The notes under the pieces are model-generated. The model searched no databases, had not been told where the DNA came from, and worked only from the letters and a program-made list of their open reading frames with translations. Positions 1 through 8,065 of a stretch of 64,000 nucleotides of DNA are shown here, in pieces. Position numbers and translations under genes: made by a program. The first letter of the stretch is position 1; the number at the start of each line of letters is the position of its first letter. Where the stretch lies: contig CALOBN010000003.1 in NCBI GenBank assembly GCA_942491555.1, positions 310,001 through 374,000 on the forward strand, given 5' to 3'. This stretch comes from Marinihelvus sp942491555. GTDB lineage: Bacteria; Pseudomonadota; Gammaproteobacteria; Xanthomonadales; SZUA-36.

Positions 1-342
1 GGTGAGCAGTTTTGGATAATAGTCCAGACCATAACGTTGCCAGGCCTCTGCCCAACCCCAGTCGAAAACAAACTCTCCATAGGAGTCTGTCTTCAGATAG
101 AGGGGCACAGCTGCAACCGGGCGTCCATCCTGTTCGAGCAGCAAGTGATTGGGAGTCCAGCCACGATCCGGAACAGCCGAACCACTGTCTTCCAGGCTGG
201 ACAGAAAGCCGTGCTGTAAAAAAGGATTGCCGTCAGGAAAAAGTGCGTTCCAGGCGGACGGTTCAAGCTCGGACACGGCACCCAGCCAGCGCACACTGTG
301 ATTGCCTTGCCCCTTCGTCGTGTCTTGCGTGTTGTGATCCAT
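1..342 (-). CDS. Predicted N-acyltransferase (COG3146/DUF482 type), N-terminal part
   Basis: The first 114 codons of a minus-strand gene that runs off the left edge. The ATG at 342-340 opens a frame without stops to base 1. The segment around residues 88-112 (Y-G-E-F-V-F-D-W-G-W-A, then a Y-Y-P-K-L block) is the hallmark of the COG3146/DUF482 predicted N-acyltransferases, a GNAT/FemAB-like fold of uncertain substrate. A preceding segment with L-Y-L-K fits the same family. It is divergent from the isoaspartyl dipeptidase gene that follows, with about 100 bases between the likely starts. The C-terminal half of the protein is outside the window, so catalytic residues cannot be judged. Family assignment is by recalled motif only. 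Confidence 0.75.
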   Translation of the reverse strand, partial: MDHNTQDTTKGQGNHSVRWLGAVSELEPSAWNALFPDGNPFLQHGFLSSLEDSGSAVPDRGWTPNHLLLEQDGRPVAAVPLYLKTDSYGEFVFDWGWAEAWQRYGLDYYPKLLT

Positions 343-445
343 GAGGTTCGTATTTTTCCTGGTCCCGGCGTGGCCAATTGCGCAGTGCAACGATACAATA
401 GCGCGCCTCACGCCCGCGGGGCGTCTCTCCATGCGTAACGGCCCC

Positions 446-1609
446 ATGCTGACTCTGATACTTAACGCTGATCTGTACTGCCCCGAAGCCAGGGGAATCG
501 GGCATTTACTTCTCGGCGGTGAGCGCGTGCTGTGGATGGGCACCGAGCGCCCGGATATCGATATGGCGCTCCTGAAAGAAACCATCGACCTGGAAGGCGC
601 ACCCCTGACACCGGGTTTTATTGACGCCCATGTGCACAGCGCCGGCGGTGGCGGGGAGGATGGATTTTCCACCCAGGCCATGCCCGTTCCGCTAAGCCAA
701 TTCACCCGCTTTGGCGTCACCAGCGTGGTCGGTTTGCTCGGCACTGACGATGAAACCCGCAGCACGGCAAGCCTACTGGCGCGCACGCGTGCATTGCGTG
801 AAGAAGGTCTCTCGGCCTGGTGCTGGACCGGTGGGTACCATATTCCGGTCACCACGCTTACCGGCTCTGTACGGCGCGATATCGTCAGCCTGGGTCCGGT
901 CATCGGGCTGGGCGAACTGGCAATTTCCGACCATCGCTCAAGCCAACCCACTATTGATGAACTGGCACGCCTCGGCTCCGAGGTACACGTGGCCGGACTG
1001 CTGACCGGTAAAGCCGGGGTCATGCACCTGCACCTGGGTGACGGCCCACGCGGCCTGGAGCCCGTACGCCGGCTGCTGGCCGAGACGGAACTCCCGGCGC
1101 GCTGCTTTCATCCGACACATGTCAACCGCCAGCCGGCACTGCTGGAAGAGGCAATTGCCCTCGCCTCACGGGGCGTAACCATTGACCTGACCGCGTTTCC
1201 GGTGGAACACGATGACCCGGCCTGTACCGCGGCTGATGGCTGGGAGGCGTTCCACAATGCCGGCGCACCGCCGGCGCAACTCACGATCAGTTCAGACAGC
1301 GGCGGTTGCCTGCCGGTGTTTGATGAACAGGGTGAACTTGAACGCATGGGTTTCGCCAGTTCCAGCGGATTGACCGAAACGCTGGGTGATTTAATGCGTC
1401 GCGGCCACGCCCTCGAGACGGTACTGCCATCGCTGACCAGTAATGTTGCCAATCTGTTGAGACTGCGCCGCAAAGGAACCATCGAACCCGGATCAGATGC
1501 CGACCTGGTGGTCCTCAATGAAGCCCACCTGCCCTTGCATGTGATGGCACGGGGACGGTGGATGATACGCGACGGCAAAGCCGTCACCCTCGGAACCTTC
1601 GAAGAGTAA
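446..1609 (+). CDS. iadA: Isoaspartyl (beta-aspartyl) dipeptidase, M38 amidohydrolase, type II-like
   Basis: Zinc-dependent amidohydrolase that would split beta-Asp-Arg, the dipeptide released from cyanophycin by cyanophycinase, into Asp and Arg. The HxH metal motif is at residues 62-64 (G-F-I-D-A-H-V-H), followed by the G-G-G-G-E loop, T-S-V-V-G-L-L-G-T, P-T-H-V-N-R and S-S-D-S-G. This matches E. coli IadA along its whole length. At the position of the carbamylated bridging lysine of E. coli IadA (before A-I-S-D-H-R-S) this protein has glutamate, about residue 157, as I recall for 'type II' enzymes such as the Colwellia one. Starts at 446 or 431 fit the family; an in-frame ATG at 341 would add an unrelated 35-residue extension. 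The gene lies 4 bases before cphB in the cyanophycin cluster. Confidence 0.9.
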   Translation: MLTLILNADLYCPEARGIGHLLLGGERVLWMGTERPDIDMALLKETIDLEGAPLTPGFIDAHVHSAGGGGEDGFSTQAMPVPLSQFTRFGVTSVVGLLGTDDETRSTASLLARTRALREEGLSAWCWTGGYHIPVTTLTGSVRRDIVSLGPVIGLGELAISDHRSSQPTIDELARLGSEVHVAGLLTGKAGVMHLHLGDGPRGLEPVRRLLAETELPARCFHPTHVNRQPALLEEAIALASRGVTIDLTAFPVEHDDPACTAADGWEAFHNAGAPPAQLTISSDSGGCLPVFDEQGELERMGFASSSGLTETLGDLMRRGHALETVLPSLTSNVANLLRLRRKGTIEPGSDADLVVLNEAHLPLHVMARGRWMIRDGKAVTLGTFEE

Positions 1610-1613
1610 GTTC

Positions 1614-2429
1614 ATGCCAGCAACGCCCAAGCAATCAGCGCCACGTGGTTTCCTGATCCCTATCGGCGGCGCAGAGAAGCGCCGTAAAAGCAGTGAGATT
1701 CTGCAACGTTTTGTCGCCCTGTGTGGGGGCAAAGACGCCCGGATTCTGGTCATTCCAACGGCATCCCAGCTTGACGAAACCGGACCGGAATACCAGGCAT
1801 TGTTCGAAAACATGGGCGCCAGGTCGATGTGCATGCCCGTGGAGCACCGCGAGGAGTGCTTCAATGAACTGTTGCTCGAAAAACTGACAACCTGCACAGG
1901 CATTTTCATCACGGGCGGCAACCAACTGCGCCTGTCGACGATCCTGGGTGGCACGCCGGTCGCGCGGGCCATTCGCCAACGTAATGCCGAGGGGGTTCAC
2001 GTGGCCGGCACCTCGGCCGGTGCGGCCATCATGTCGGAGCATATGATCGCCGGCGGACGCAGCGGCCCGTCACCACGCGAGTCAGGGGTCGAACTGGCTC
2101 CTGGTCTGGGTCTGACCAACCGCGCCATCATTGATCAGCATTTCAGTCAGCGCGGACGGATGGGTCGACTGTTATCCGCCCTGTCATTCAATCCATTTAT
2201 TTGCGGCATGGGAATCGACGAGAATACGGCTGCCTTTATTAATCCCGAGGGCGACCTCGAGGTTGTGGGTAATGGCACGGTAACCATTATTGATCCGGCC
2301 GACTTGCGCCACTCTTCAATGAGCTACGTGCGCCGCGCGGAGTCGGTCAGCCTGCTGGGATTGAAGTTACACATCCTTGCGGCAGGCTCGCACTTCAACC
2401 TTGAAAGCCGCGAAGCCCGAATGGCCTGA
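1614..2429 (+). CDS. cphB: Cyanophycinase (S51 serine peptidase family)
   Basis: Exopeptidase that hydrolyses the storage polymer cyanophycin to beta-Asp-Arg dipeptides. It has 271 residues, the usual size of intracellular CphB. The nucleophile elbow G-T-S-A-G-A puts the catalytic serine at residue 134. The upstream I-T-G-G-N-Q motif and the early I-P-I-G-G-A-E-K segment are family marks. No signal peptide is visible, so it should act in the cytoplasm, unlike the secreted CphE enzymes. The ATG lies 4 bases after the stop of the dipeptidase gene, so the two degradative genes are probably translated from one transcript. A 79-base gap separates it from cphA. Confidence 0.93.
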   Translation: MPATPKQSAPRGFLIPIGGAEKRRKSSEILQRFVALCGGKDARILVIPTASQLDETGPEYQALFENMGARSMCMPVEHREECFNELLLEKLTTCTGIFITGGNQLRLSTILGGTPVARAIRQRNAEGVHVAGTSAGAAIMSEHMIAGGRSGPSPRESGVELAPGLGLTNRAIIDQHFSQRGRMGRLLSALSFNPFICGMGIDENTAAFINPEGDLEVVGNGTVTIIDPADLRHSSMSYVRRAESVSLLGLKLHILAAGSHFNLESREARMA

Positions 2430-2508
2430 TCCGCCTTGCAGTAGACGGCGCGCTCTTGGCGGGTACAATTCCAAGCTCGCCCGCTAAAAATGCCAAGGCC
2501 GCTGATCG

Positions 2509-5319
2509 ATGAAAATCCTCGCTACTAACGTCTACGTCGGGCCCAATCAGTACGCCCTGTTCCCGGTTATTCGTCACCAGGTAGACATCGGCATCCTCGA
2601 AGACTGGCCGTCGGTTCAACTTGGCCCGGAATTCATCGATGGTCTGCAGACCGCGTTGCCGGGGCTGCAGGATCATGGGTGCTCCTACGGCGAGCCTGGC
2701 GGCTTCCTCAGACGTCTGCGCGAAGACGAAGGCACCTGGATCGCCCATATCTGGGAACATGCCACCATCGAACTGCAGAACATGGCCGGCTCCAGGGTGA
2801 CCTTCGGCCGCACCCGCGCCCTGCCCGGCGGCCCGGCCGGGCACTACAACATGGTTTTCGAATACAAGCAGCGGGATGTCGGTCTGGAAGCTGCACGCAT
2901 TGCGCGCCGCCTGCTGATGCAGCTGATGCCTGAAGCGGTTCGCGACCAGCTGGGGCCGGACGCTGAAGAGGACTTTGATTTTGAGGCCGAGCGGGACAGC
3001 TTTATCCGCTTCGCGCAACGTAAAGAGCTGGGGCCTTCGACGGCATCACTGGTCGCCGCAGCAGAGGCGCGCGGCATTCCCTGGCTGCGCCTGAACGCCT
3101 ATTCGCTGGTGCAGTTTGGCTATGGCCGTTTCCAGCAACGTATCCAGGCGACGATTACTTCCAAAACGCCCCACATTGCCGTCGAAATATCCTGTGACAA
3201 GGAGGACACCCATGGCCTGCTCAAGGACCTCGGCCTGCCGGTACCCCGCCAGATCGTGGTGCAACGCGAATCGGACTGTGTCCGGGCTGCACGGCGCGTT
3301 GGCTACCCCGTGGTGGTCAAACCCCTTGATGCAAACCACGGCCGGGGTGTATCCATCAATCTGGTTGATGATGAGCAAATCCCGGTGGCCTACGAAAAGG
3401 CCCGGGAACATGCACGCGGGCGCAGCGTTCTGGTGGAAACCTACATCGAAGGCTTTGATCACCGCATGCTGGTCGTGGATGGCAACCTGGTCGCAGTCGC
3501 CAAACGCGTTCCCGGGCACGTGGTCGGGGACGGCAGCAGCACCATCGCTGAACTGATTGATCAGGTGAACCAGGATCCCCGACGCGGCATTGGCCACGAA
3601 AAGGTGCTGACCCGTCTGGAACTCGACCACCAGGCACATCGCCTGATGACGAAAGCAGGCTTTGATGAGAATACGGTCCTGCCCGGGGGCGAATTATTTT
3701 TCCTTCGCTCAACCGCCAACCTCTCGACCGGCGGAACCGCGATTGACATGACTGACGTGGTGCATCCCGATAACCGCGAGATGGCCGAACGGGCCGTTAA
3801 AGCGGTCGGACTTGATGTCGGCGGGGTGGATTTCCTCACTAATGACATCAGCCAGAGTTACAAGGACATCGGCGGCGCCATTGTGGAAGTGAATGCGGCG
3901 CCGGGCTTTCGTATGCATGTCGCACCCTCCGAGGGCAAGCCCAGGGACGTTGCAGGCCGGGTAATGGACATGCTGTTTCCGCCGGGCACACCGAACCGCA
4001 TTCCTATCGCGGCGATTACCGGCACCAATGGTAAAACCACCACTTCACGCATGCTGGCGCACATTCTCAAGACCGCTGGACACACGGTGGGCATGACATC
4101 AACTGACGGTGTCTACATTAACGGGCGTCTGTCGGTTAAAGGTGACATGACCGGGCCCCAGTCCGCGCAGATCGTCCTGCGTGATCCGGATGTGGACATG
4201 GCGGTGCTGGAAACCGCCCGTGGCGGCATTTTGCGCTCAGGGCTGGGTTATAAAACCAGCAACGTCGCAGCCTGCCTCAATGTGGCCGAGGACCACCTGG
4301 GCCTGGGCGGCATTGACACGATTGAGCAACTGGCAGAAATCAAGCGGGTCGTGGTGGAAGTTGCAACCGACACGGCTGTGCTCAACGCAGATGATGAACT
4401 GTGCCTGCGCATGGCGGACTATACGCAGGCAACGCATCTTTGTTATGTCACGATGAATCCGGCGCATCCCCTGGTGCGCGAGCATGTGCAGTCCGGCAGC
4501 CCCGCCATGGTGCTGGAACAGGGAATCAACGGAGACATGATCACCCTGTATGACAAGGGCGCACACTTTCCCCTGCTGTGGACTTACCTGATTCCGGCAA
4601 CCCTGGAGGGCAAGGCAACGCACAACGTTCAGAATGCCATGTTTGCGGCTGCCCTCGCCTACGCCATGGGCAAATCACTGGATGACATCCGCGACGGGCT
4701 GCGAACCTTCAGCTCCACGTTCTACCAGGCGCCCGGACGCATGAACGTGTTTGACGAACTGCCTTTCAAAGTCATCCTGGATTATGGCCACAACGCCGCC
4801 GCGATCGGCGCGGTTTGCCAGCTGGTCGATCGTCTGGAAGTAACCGGTCGTCGCATTGCGGTGCTGGCAGCACCCGGTGACCGGCGTGATCAGGACGTTC
4901 TGGCCATCGCTGATGCGACAGCCAGCCACTTTGATCGCTTTATCTGCAAGGCCGATGGCAATCGCCGCGGGCGGGGTGATGATGAGGTGCCGCGCATGAT
5001 GCAGGGCCGTTTGCTTGAGCAGGACGTCGAGGCCAGCTGCATCGAAGTCGTCCCTGACGAAGCTGACGCGGTAGATGCCGCTTTGCTCATGGCCGAACCC
5101 GGCGACCTGCTGGTTATTTTTGGTGACAACATCACGCGTTGCTGGAAACAGATCATCAGCTTTGAGAGCGATACCCAGGCAAGTCCGGAGGTTAAAAAGC
5201 CCGTGGTCAGCTATGCACAGGAGGCCTCTGATGGCTTCCAGCTGGACCCCGACGCCGAACTGATCCGCGATGAACGAGGCGTGCGCATCGCCCGCCAGGA
5301 GCCCGAAGAAAGTGACTGA
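2509..5319 (+). CDS. cphA: Cyanophycin synthetase
   Basis: Non-ribosomal enzyme that extends a poly-aspartate backbone and attaches arginine to each beta-carboxyl, using ATP for both steps. The 936 residues are slightly longer than the usual 870-900. Three parts are visible: an N-terminal domain (about 1-200), an ATP-grasp domain (about 215-480, with V-V-V-K-P-L-D and the metal-binding V-E-V-N-A-A-P-G), and a Mur-ligase-like domain with the P-loop G-T-N-G-K-T-T from residue 505, then E-T-A-R-G-G and L-D-Y-G-H-N. Both active sites look intact. A 79-base gap precedes it; its 3' end overlaps the next Mur-ligase gene. The tail after about residue 900 is charged and may be dispensable. Confidence 0.95.
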   Translation: MKILATNVYVGPNQYALFPVIRHQVDIGILEDWPSVQLGPEFIDGLQTALPGLQDHGCSYGEPGGFLRRLREDEGTWIAHIWEHATIELQNMAGSRVTFGRTRALPGGPAGHYNMVFEYKQRDVGLEAARIARRLLMQLMPEAVRDQLGPDAEEDFDFEAERDSFIRFAQRKELGPSTASLVAAAEARGIPWLRLNAYSLVQFGYGRFQQRIQATITSKTPHIAVEISCDKEDTHGLLKDLGLPVPRQIVVQRESDCVRAARRVGYPVVVKPLDANHGRGVSINLVDDEQIPVAYEKAREHARGRSVLVETYIEGFDHRMLVVDGNLVAVAKRVPGHVVGDGSSTIAELIDQVNQDPRRGIGHEKVLTRLELDHQAHRLMTKAGFDENTVLPGGELFFLRSTANLSTGGTAIDMTDVVHPDNREMAERAVKAVGLDVGGVDFLTNDISQSYKDIGGAIVEVNAAPGFRMHVAPSEGKPRDVAGRVMDMLFPPGTPNRIPIAAITGTNGKTTTSRMLAHILKTAGHTVGMTSTDGVYINGRLSVKGDMTGPQSAQIVLRDPDVDMAVLETARGGILRSGLGYKTSNVAACLNVAEDHLGLGGIDTIEQLAEIKRVVVEVATDTAVLNADDELCLRMADYTQATHLCYVTMNPAHPLVREHVQSGSPAMVLEQGINGDMITLYDKGAHFPLLWTYLIPATLEGKATHNVQNAMFAAALAYAMGKSLDDIRDGLRTFSSTFYQAPGRMNVFDELPFKVILDYGHNAAAIGAVCQLVDRLEVTGRRIAVLAAPGDRRDQDVLAIADATASHFDRFICKADGNRRGRGDDEVPRMMQGRLLEQDVEASCIEVVPDEADAVDAALLMAEPGDLLVIFGDNITRCWKQIISFESDTQASPEVKKPVVSYAQEASDGFQLDPDAELIRDERGVRIARQEPEESD

Positions 5320-6994
5320 AGCAGTCCGGCTGACGGACAGCCGTCGCCTGACCGGCGCCAACCTTTACTGGCAAAAACCGGCGGCAATCATTGACTGCGC
5401 CGGCGACGGCAATCTGGGCGCCTTCATTGAACGCTGGCGCGCGGCGGTAAGCAAACTGCTGCCGGATGTCGGACATGCAAGCGAACAAACCACCGTGCGC
5501 ATTTTTGACGGCGGTGCCAGCCTGTTAATTTCCGCACCGATCGACGCGCTTTACAGCATGTGCGAGCTGAACGAAACAGCTTTTGCGAACGCTGCGGGCG
5601 AGCTCGAACTTGATACGCAAGTCATTGCACAGCTGCGCGCATTGTTTGCCGAAGAGGCCAATCCACCGCTGCTGGCACTGCAGGCCGCCGCCGCGGAACA
5701 CGGCGTGCATTTCCTCTGGGATGACGATGCGGTTTCGGTGGGCTATGGCGCCACAGCGCGCGTGTGGGAACCGGACAATTTGCCGGACCCCGCAACCGTG
5801 CCCTGGCAGGATATCGGTTCCGTGCCCGTTGGCATGGTCACCGGCACCAATGGCAAATCCACCACGGTGCGTATGTCCGCTGCCATCCTCAAGGCTTCCG
5901 GCCTTTGCGCCGGCCTGACATCCACGGACTGGATCCGCCTGGGCGACGATATTATCGACCGGGGCGACTACTCCGGCACCGGGGGCGCCCGCACGCTTCT
6001 GCGCGATCCGCGTACCGAGGTTGCGGTGCTGGAAACCGCGCGCGGCGGCCTGCTCAGACGCGGCCTGGGTGCCGAACGGGTTGCCGCTGCCGTGATCACC
6101 AACATTGCTTCTGATCACCTGGGTGAATACGGCATCAACACCGTTGCAGATCTGATCGAGGCCAAATTTATCGTGCGCCGCGCTTTGTTTGACGGCGCAC
6201 CGCTGATCCTGAATGCCGATGATGCCGGCGCGGTCGATTTTGCCCGCAAGCTCGAACAGCCCTTGGAGTGGTTCAGCCTCAACCCGGACAACCGGGTGCT
6301 GATCAGTCATCGCGAGCAAGGCGGGCGGGCGGCCTTTCTTGAAGACGAAACGCTGTATCTTGCCGAGGGCGCAGAGAAACAGGCATTGATGCCGGCCTCG
6401 GCAATTCCGGCAACGCTCGATGGCGCGGCCCGGCACAACATTGCCAATGCGCTTGCTGCCGCCGCCCTGTGTCGCGCCCTGGGTGTTGATATTAAAGCGA
6501 TTCGTGACGGCCTGCGTTCATTCCGCGGTGACGAGGCTGACAATCCGGGGCGCGGTAACTGGTTCGAAAAAGACGGCGTGCGCATCCTGGTGGACTTTGC
6601 CCACAATGAACACGGTATGCGCGCGCTGGCGGAAATGATGCACCACGTGCCGGCTGAGCGCCGCTTCCTGCTGATATCCCAGGCCGGCGACCGCTCGGAC
6701 AAGGATATTCAGGATATGACGGTGGCGGCCTGCGCCATGCAACCGGATCATGTGCTGTTATGCGAACTGCCAGGTTACGAACGCGGCCGGCAAGCCGGTG
6801 AAGTCTCCGCCGTGATTCGCGAGTCAGCCCTCGATTGCGGCGTCCATGGCGACGAGATCAGCCATTATCCGACGCCCCGCGACGCCGTCGCGGGGGCCCT
6901 GGAAATGGCACAACCCGGCGATCTGCTGGTGCTGTTGGTGCTCACCCAACGGCAGGAAATCCTCGCGCTCGTGCACGATTTCCTCGAACGCTGA
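5312..6994 (+). CDS. Stand-alone Mur-ligase protein related to the cyanophycin synthetase C-terminal half (CphA'-like)
   Basis: A Mur-ligase ATP-dependent amide-bond-forming protein. The P-loop G-T-N-G-K-S-T-T follows about 170 residues of unfamiliar N-terminal sequence; L-E-T-A-R-G-G-L-L-R, N-A-D-D-A, G-A-A-R-H-N and V-D-F-A-H-N follow in the same order as in the Mur half of the adjacent cphA. There is no ATP-grasp domain, so it cannot repeat both reactions of CphA. The chosen GTG at 5312 overlaps the cphA stop and has AGGAG 10 bases upstream; an ATG at 5270 in the same frame is the alternative and adds 14 residues. Tight overlap implies translational coupling to cphA. Possible roles: a second cyanophycin-type ligase, or a ligase for polymer ends or dipeptides. 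The true substrate is unknown. Confidence 0.85.
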   Translation: MTEAVRLTDSRRLTGANLYWQKPAAIIDCAGDGNLGAFIERWRAAVSKLLPDVGHASEQTTVRIFDGGASLLISAPIDALYSMCELNETAFANAAGELELDTQVIAQLRALFAEEANPPLLALQAAAAEHGVHFLWDDDAVSVGYGATARVWEPDNLPDPATVPWQDIGSVPVGMVTGTNGKSTTVRMSAAILKASGLCAGLTSTDWIRLGDDIIDRGDYSGTGGARTLLRDPRTEVAVLETARGGLLRRGLGAERVAAAVITNIASDHLGEYGINTVADLIEAKFIVRRALFDGAPLILNADDAGAVDFARKLEQPLEWFSLNPDNRVLISHREQGGRAAFLEDETLYLAEGAEKQALMPASAIPATLDGAARHNIANALAAAALCRALGVDIKAIRDGLRSFRGDEADNPGRGNWFEKDGVRILVDFAHNEHGMRALAEMMHHVPAERRFLLISQAGDRSDKDIQDMTVAACAMQPDHVLLCELPGYERGRQAGEVSAVIRESALDCGVHGDEISHYPTPRDAVAGALEMAQPGDLLVLLVLTQRQEILALVHDFLER

Positions 6995-7127
6995 ACGGAT
7001 TTCGCCGCAAAAAGCAAAGATTCCCTGGCATTCCCTCAAATTCATCTCGCATTCCACACAGGACTTGCCAAGACTGGCTCGCAACATCAACAACTTGGGT
7101 AAACTACTGCCCATCCGGGAGCGAACC

Positions 7128-7823
7128 ATGAATTTCGGTGAATACCTCAAAAACCAACGCGACGACCGTGGCTGGACCCAGCCCGTAGCAGCCGAGAAAA
7201 TCGGCATCGAACAGTCCTACCTCTCCAAGCTGGAAACCGGCAAGGCCACCCCATCGGAAGAAATGTTTGAACGTCTCGCACAAGCCTACGAATTTGATCT
7301 CGACAAACTGGCCGAATCAGTCTCCATGGCAGAACTGGAACGGCTGCGGGAAATCGCCGCAATCCGCGACCTGGTCCGACGCGGCCAACAGGCAACAGCT
7401 CGTGGACGCCGACGCTGGCTGGTCGCGTCCCTGCTACTCCTGGTTTTTGGAAGCGCCCTGCTGTCCTTCGTCATCACAGAGAACCGGTATCCGAAGTACG
7501 AGTCCCGATACGTTTCAAAAGGGGTTGTTCTTGAAAACGAAAATGATTTTATCTTCGGCCGTTTCGACACGCTGAACCCGTCCTATATAGCGCAATTCCA
7601 CCAGGACGACCCCCTTTCGCAACGCCTCGACCCGGTGTATCGCTGGCTACCAGAAGATGTCGGTGATTACTTTGTCGTACCCGTAGAAGGCGGGCGGCGC
7701 GTATTCGAAAGCGATGGCCATCGAGCAACCCCACCCATTCTCAACGCCCACCTCGGCCACGCGCTCGCCCTCGCCATGCTCATCGCCGGCCTGGGCGGAC
7801 TGTTCGTGGCCCGTCGCTGGTAA
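7128..7823 (+). CDS. XRE-family helix-turn-helix protein anchored in the membrane
   Basis: A 231-residue protein with an N-terminal Cro/C1-type HTH (about 1-65; W-T-Q..A..I-G-I-E-Q-S-Y-L-S-K-L-E-T-G-K is the recognition part), a short charged linker, a transmembrane helix at about 103-125, a 75-residue extracytoplasmic region and a second hydrophobic helix near the C-terminus ending in R-R-W. The ATG at 7128 has GGGAG 6 bases upstream. It follows the cyanophycin genes on the same strand after 133 bases. A membrane-tethered regulator that responds to an envelope signal is the plain reading, and control of the cyanophycin operon is a guess from position. It ends 31 bases before the inverted-repeat element. 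Confidence 0.8.
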   Translation: MNFGEYLKNQRDDRGWTQPVAAEKIGIEQSYLSKLETGKATPSEEMFERLAQAYEFDLDKLAESVSMAELERLREIAAIRDLVRRGQQATARGRRRWLVASLLLLVFGSALLSFVITENRYPKYESRYVSKGVVLENENDFIFGRFDTLNPSYIAQFHQDDPLSQRLDPVYRWLPEDVGDYFVVPVEGGRRVFESDGHRATPPILNAHLGHALALAMLIAGLGGLFVARRW

Positions 7824-7854
7824 GGCGGAGTCTATTCCCCGCGTCCCCCATGCA

Positions 7855-8062
7855 GGTTGTTATGGGTTACCTGGTTGTGAGCGGCCAATTAAGGGATTGA
7901 GCCGAAGGAGCCGTAGCGACCGGGGTCATTTCGCCACGGATGGCGAAATGAGGCCGCCCAAATCAGGATGATTTGTGCAGCCGACCCCGCCAAGCGAAGG
8001 CGAGTGAGGGTAGCCGAAGGCCGAAAACCCGGCCGCTCACAACCAGGTAACCCATAACAACC
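7855..8062. mobile_element. 208-bp MITE-like element with perfect 32-bp terminal inverted repeats
   Basis: Bases 7855-7886 and 8031-8062 are exact reverse complements (32 of 32), starting GGTTGTTATGGG and ending CCCATAACAACC. Inside are further palindromes: TCATTTCGCC/GGCGAAATGA around an ACGGAT loop, CAAATCA/TGATTTG around GGA, and CGGGGTC paired with GACCCCG. No reading frame of note lies inside. It sits exactly between two converging genes, 31 bases after the XRE gene and 3 bases before the permease stop. Non-autonomous transposable elements and REP-like dispersed repeats look like this. No clear target-site duplication is visible at the edges. It could also fold as a bidirectional terminator. 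Confidence 0.75.
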
Positions 8063-8065
8063 GCC

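Noticed and set aside
446..6994. Cyanobacterial origin, suggested by cyanophycin genes and a DevBCA-type exporter
   Set aside because: Both occur in proteobacteria; cbb3 oxidase and minor-pilin gene order, ettA and arfB are gammaproteobacterial in style.
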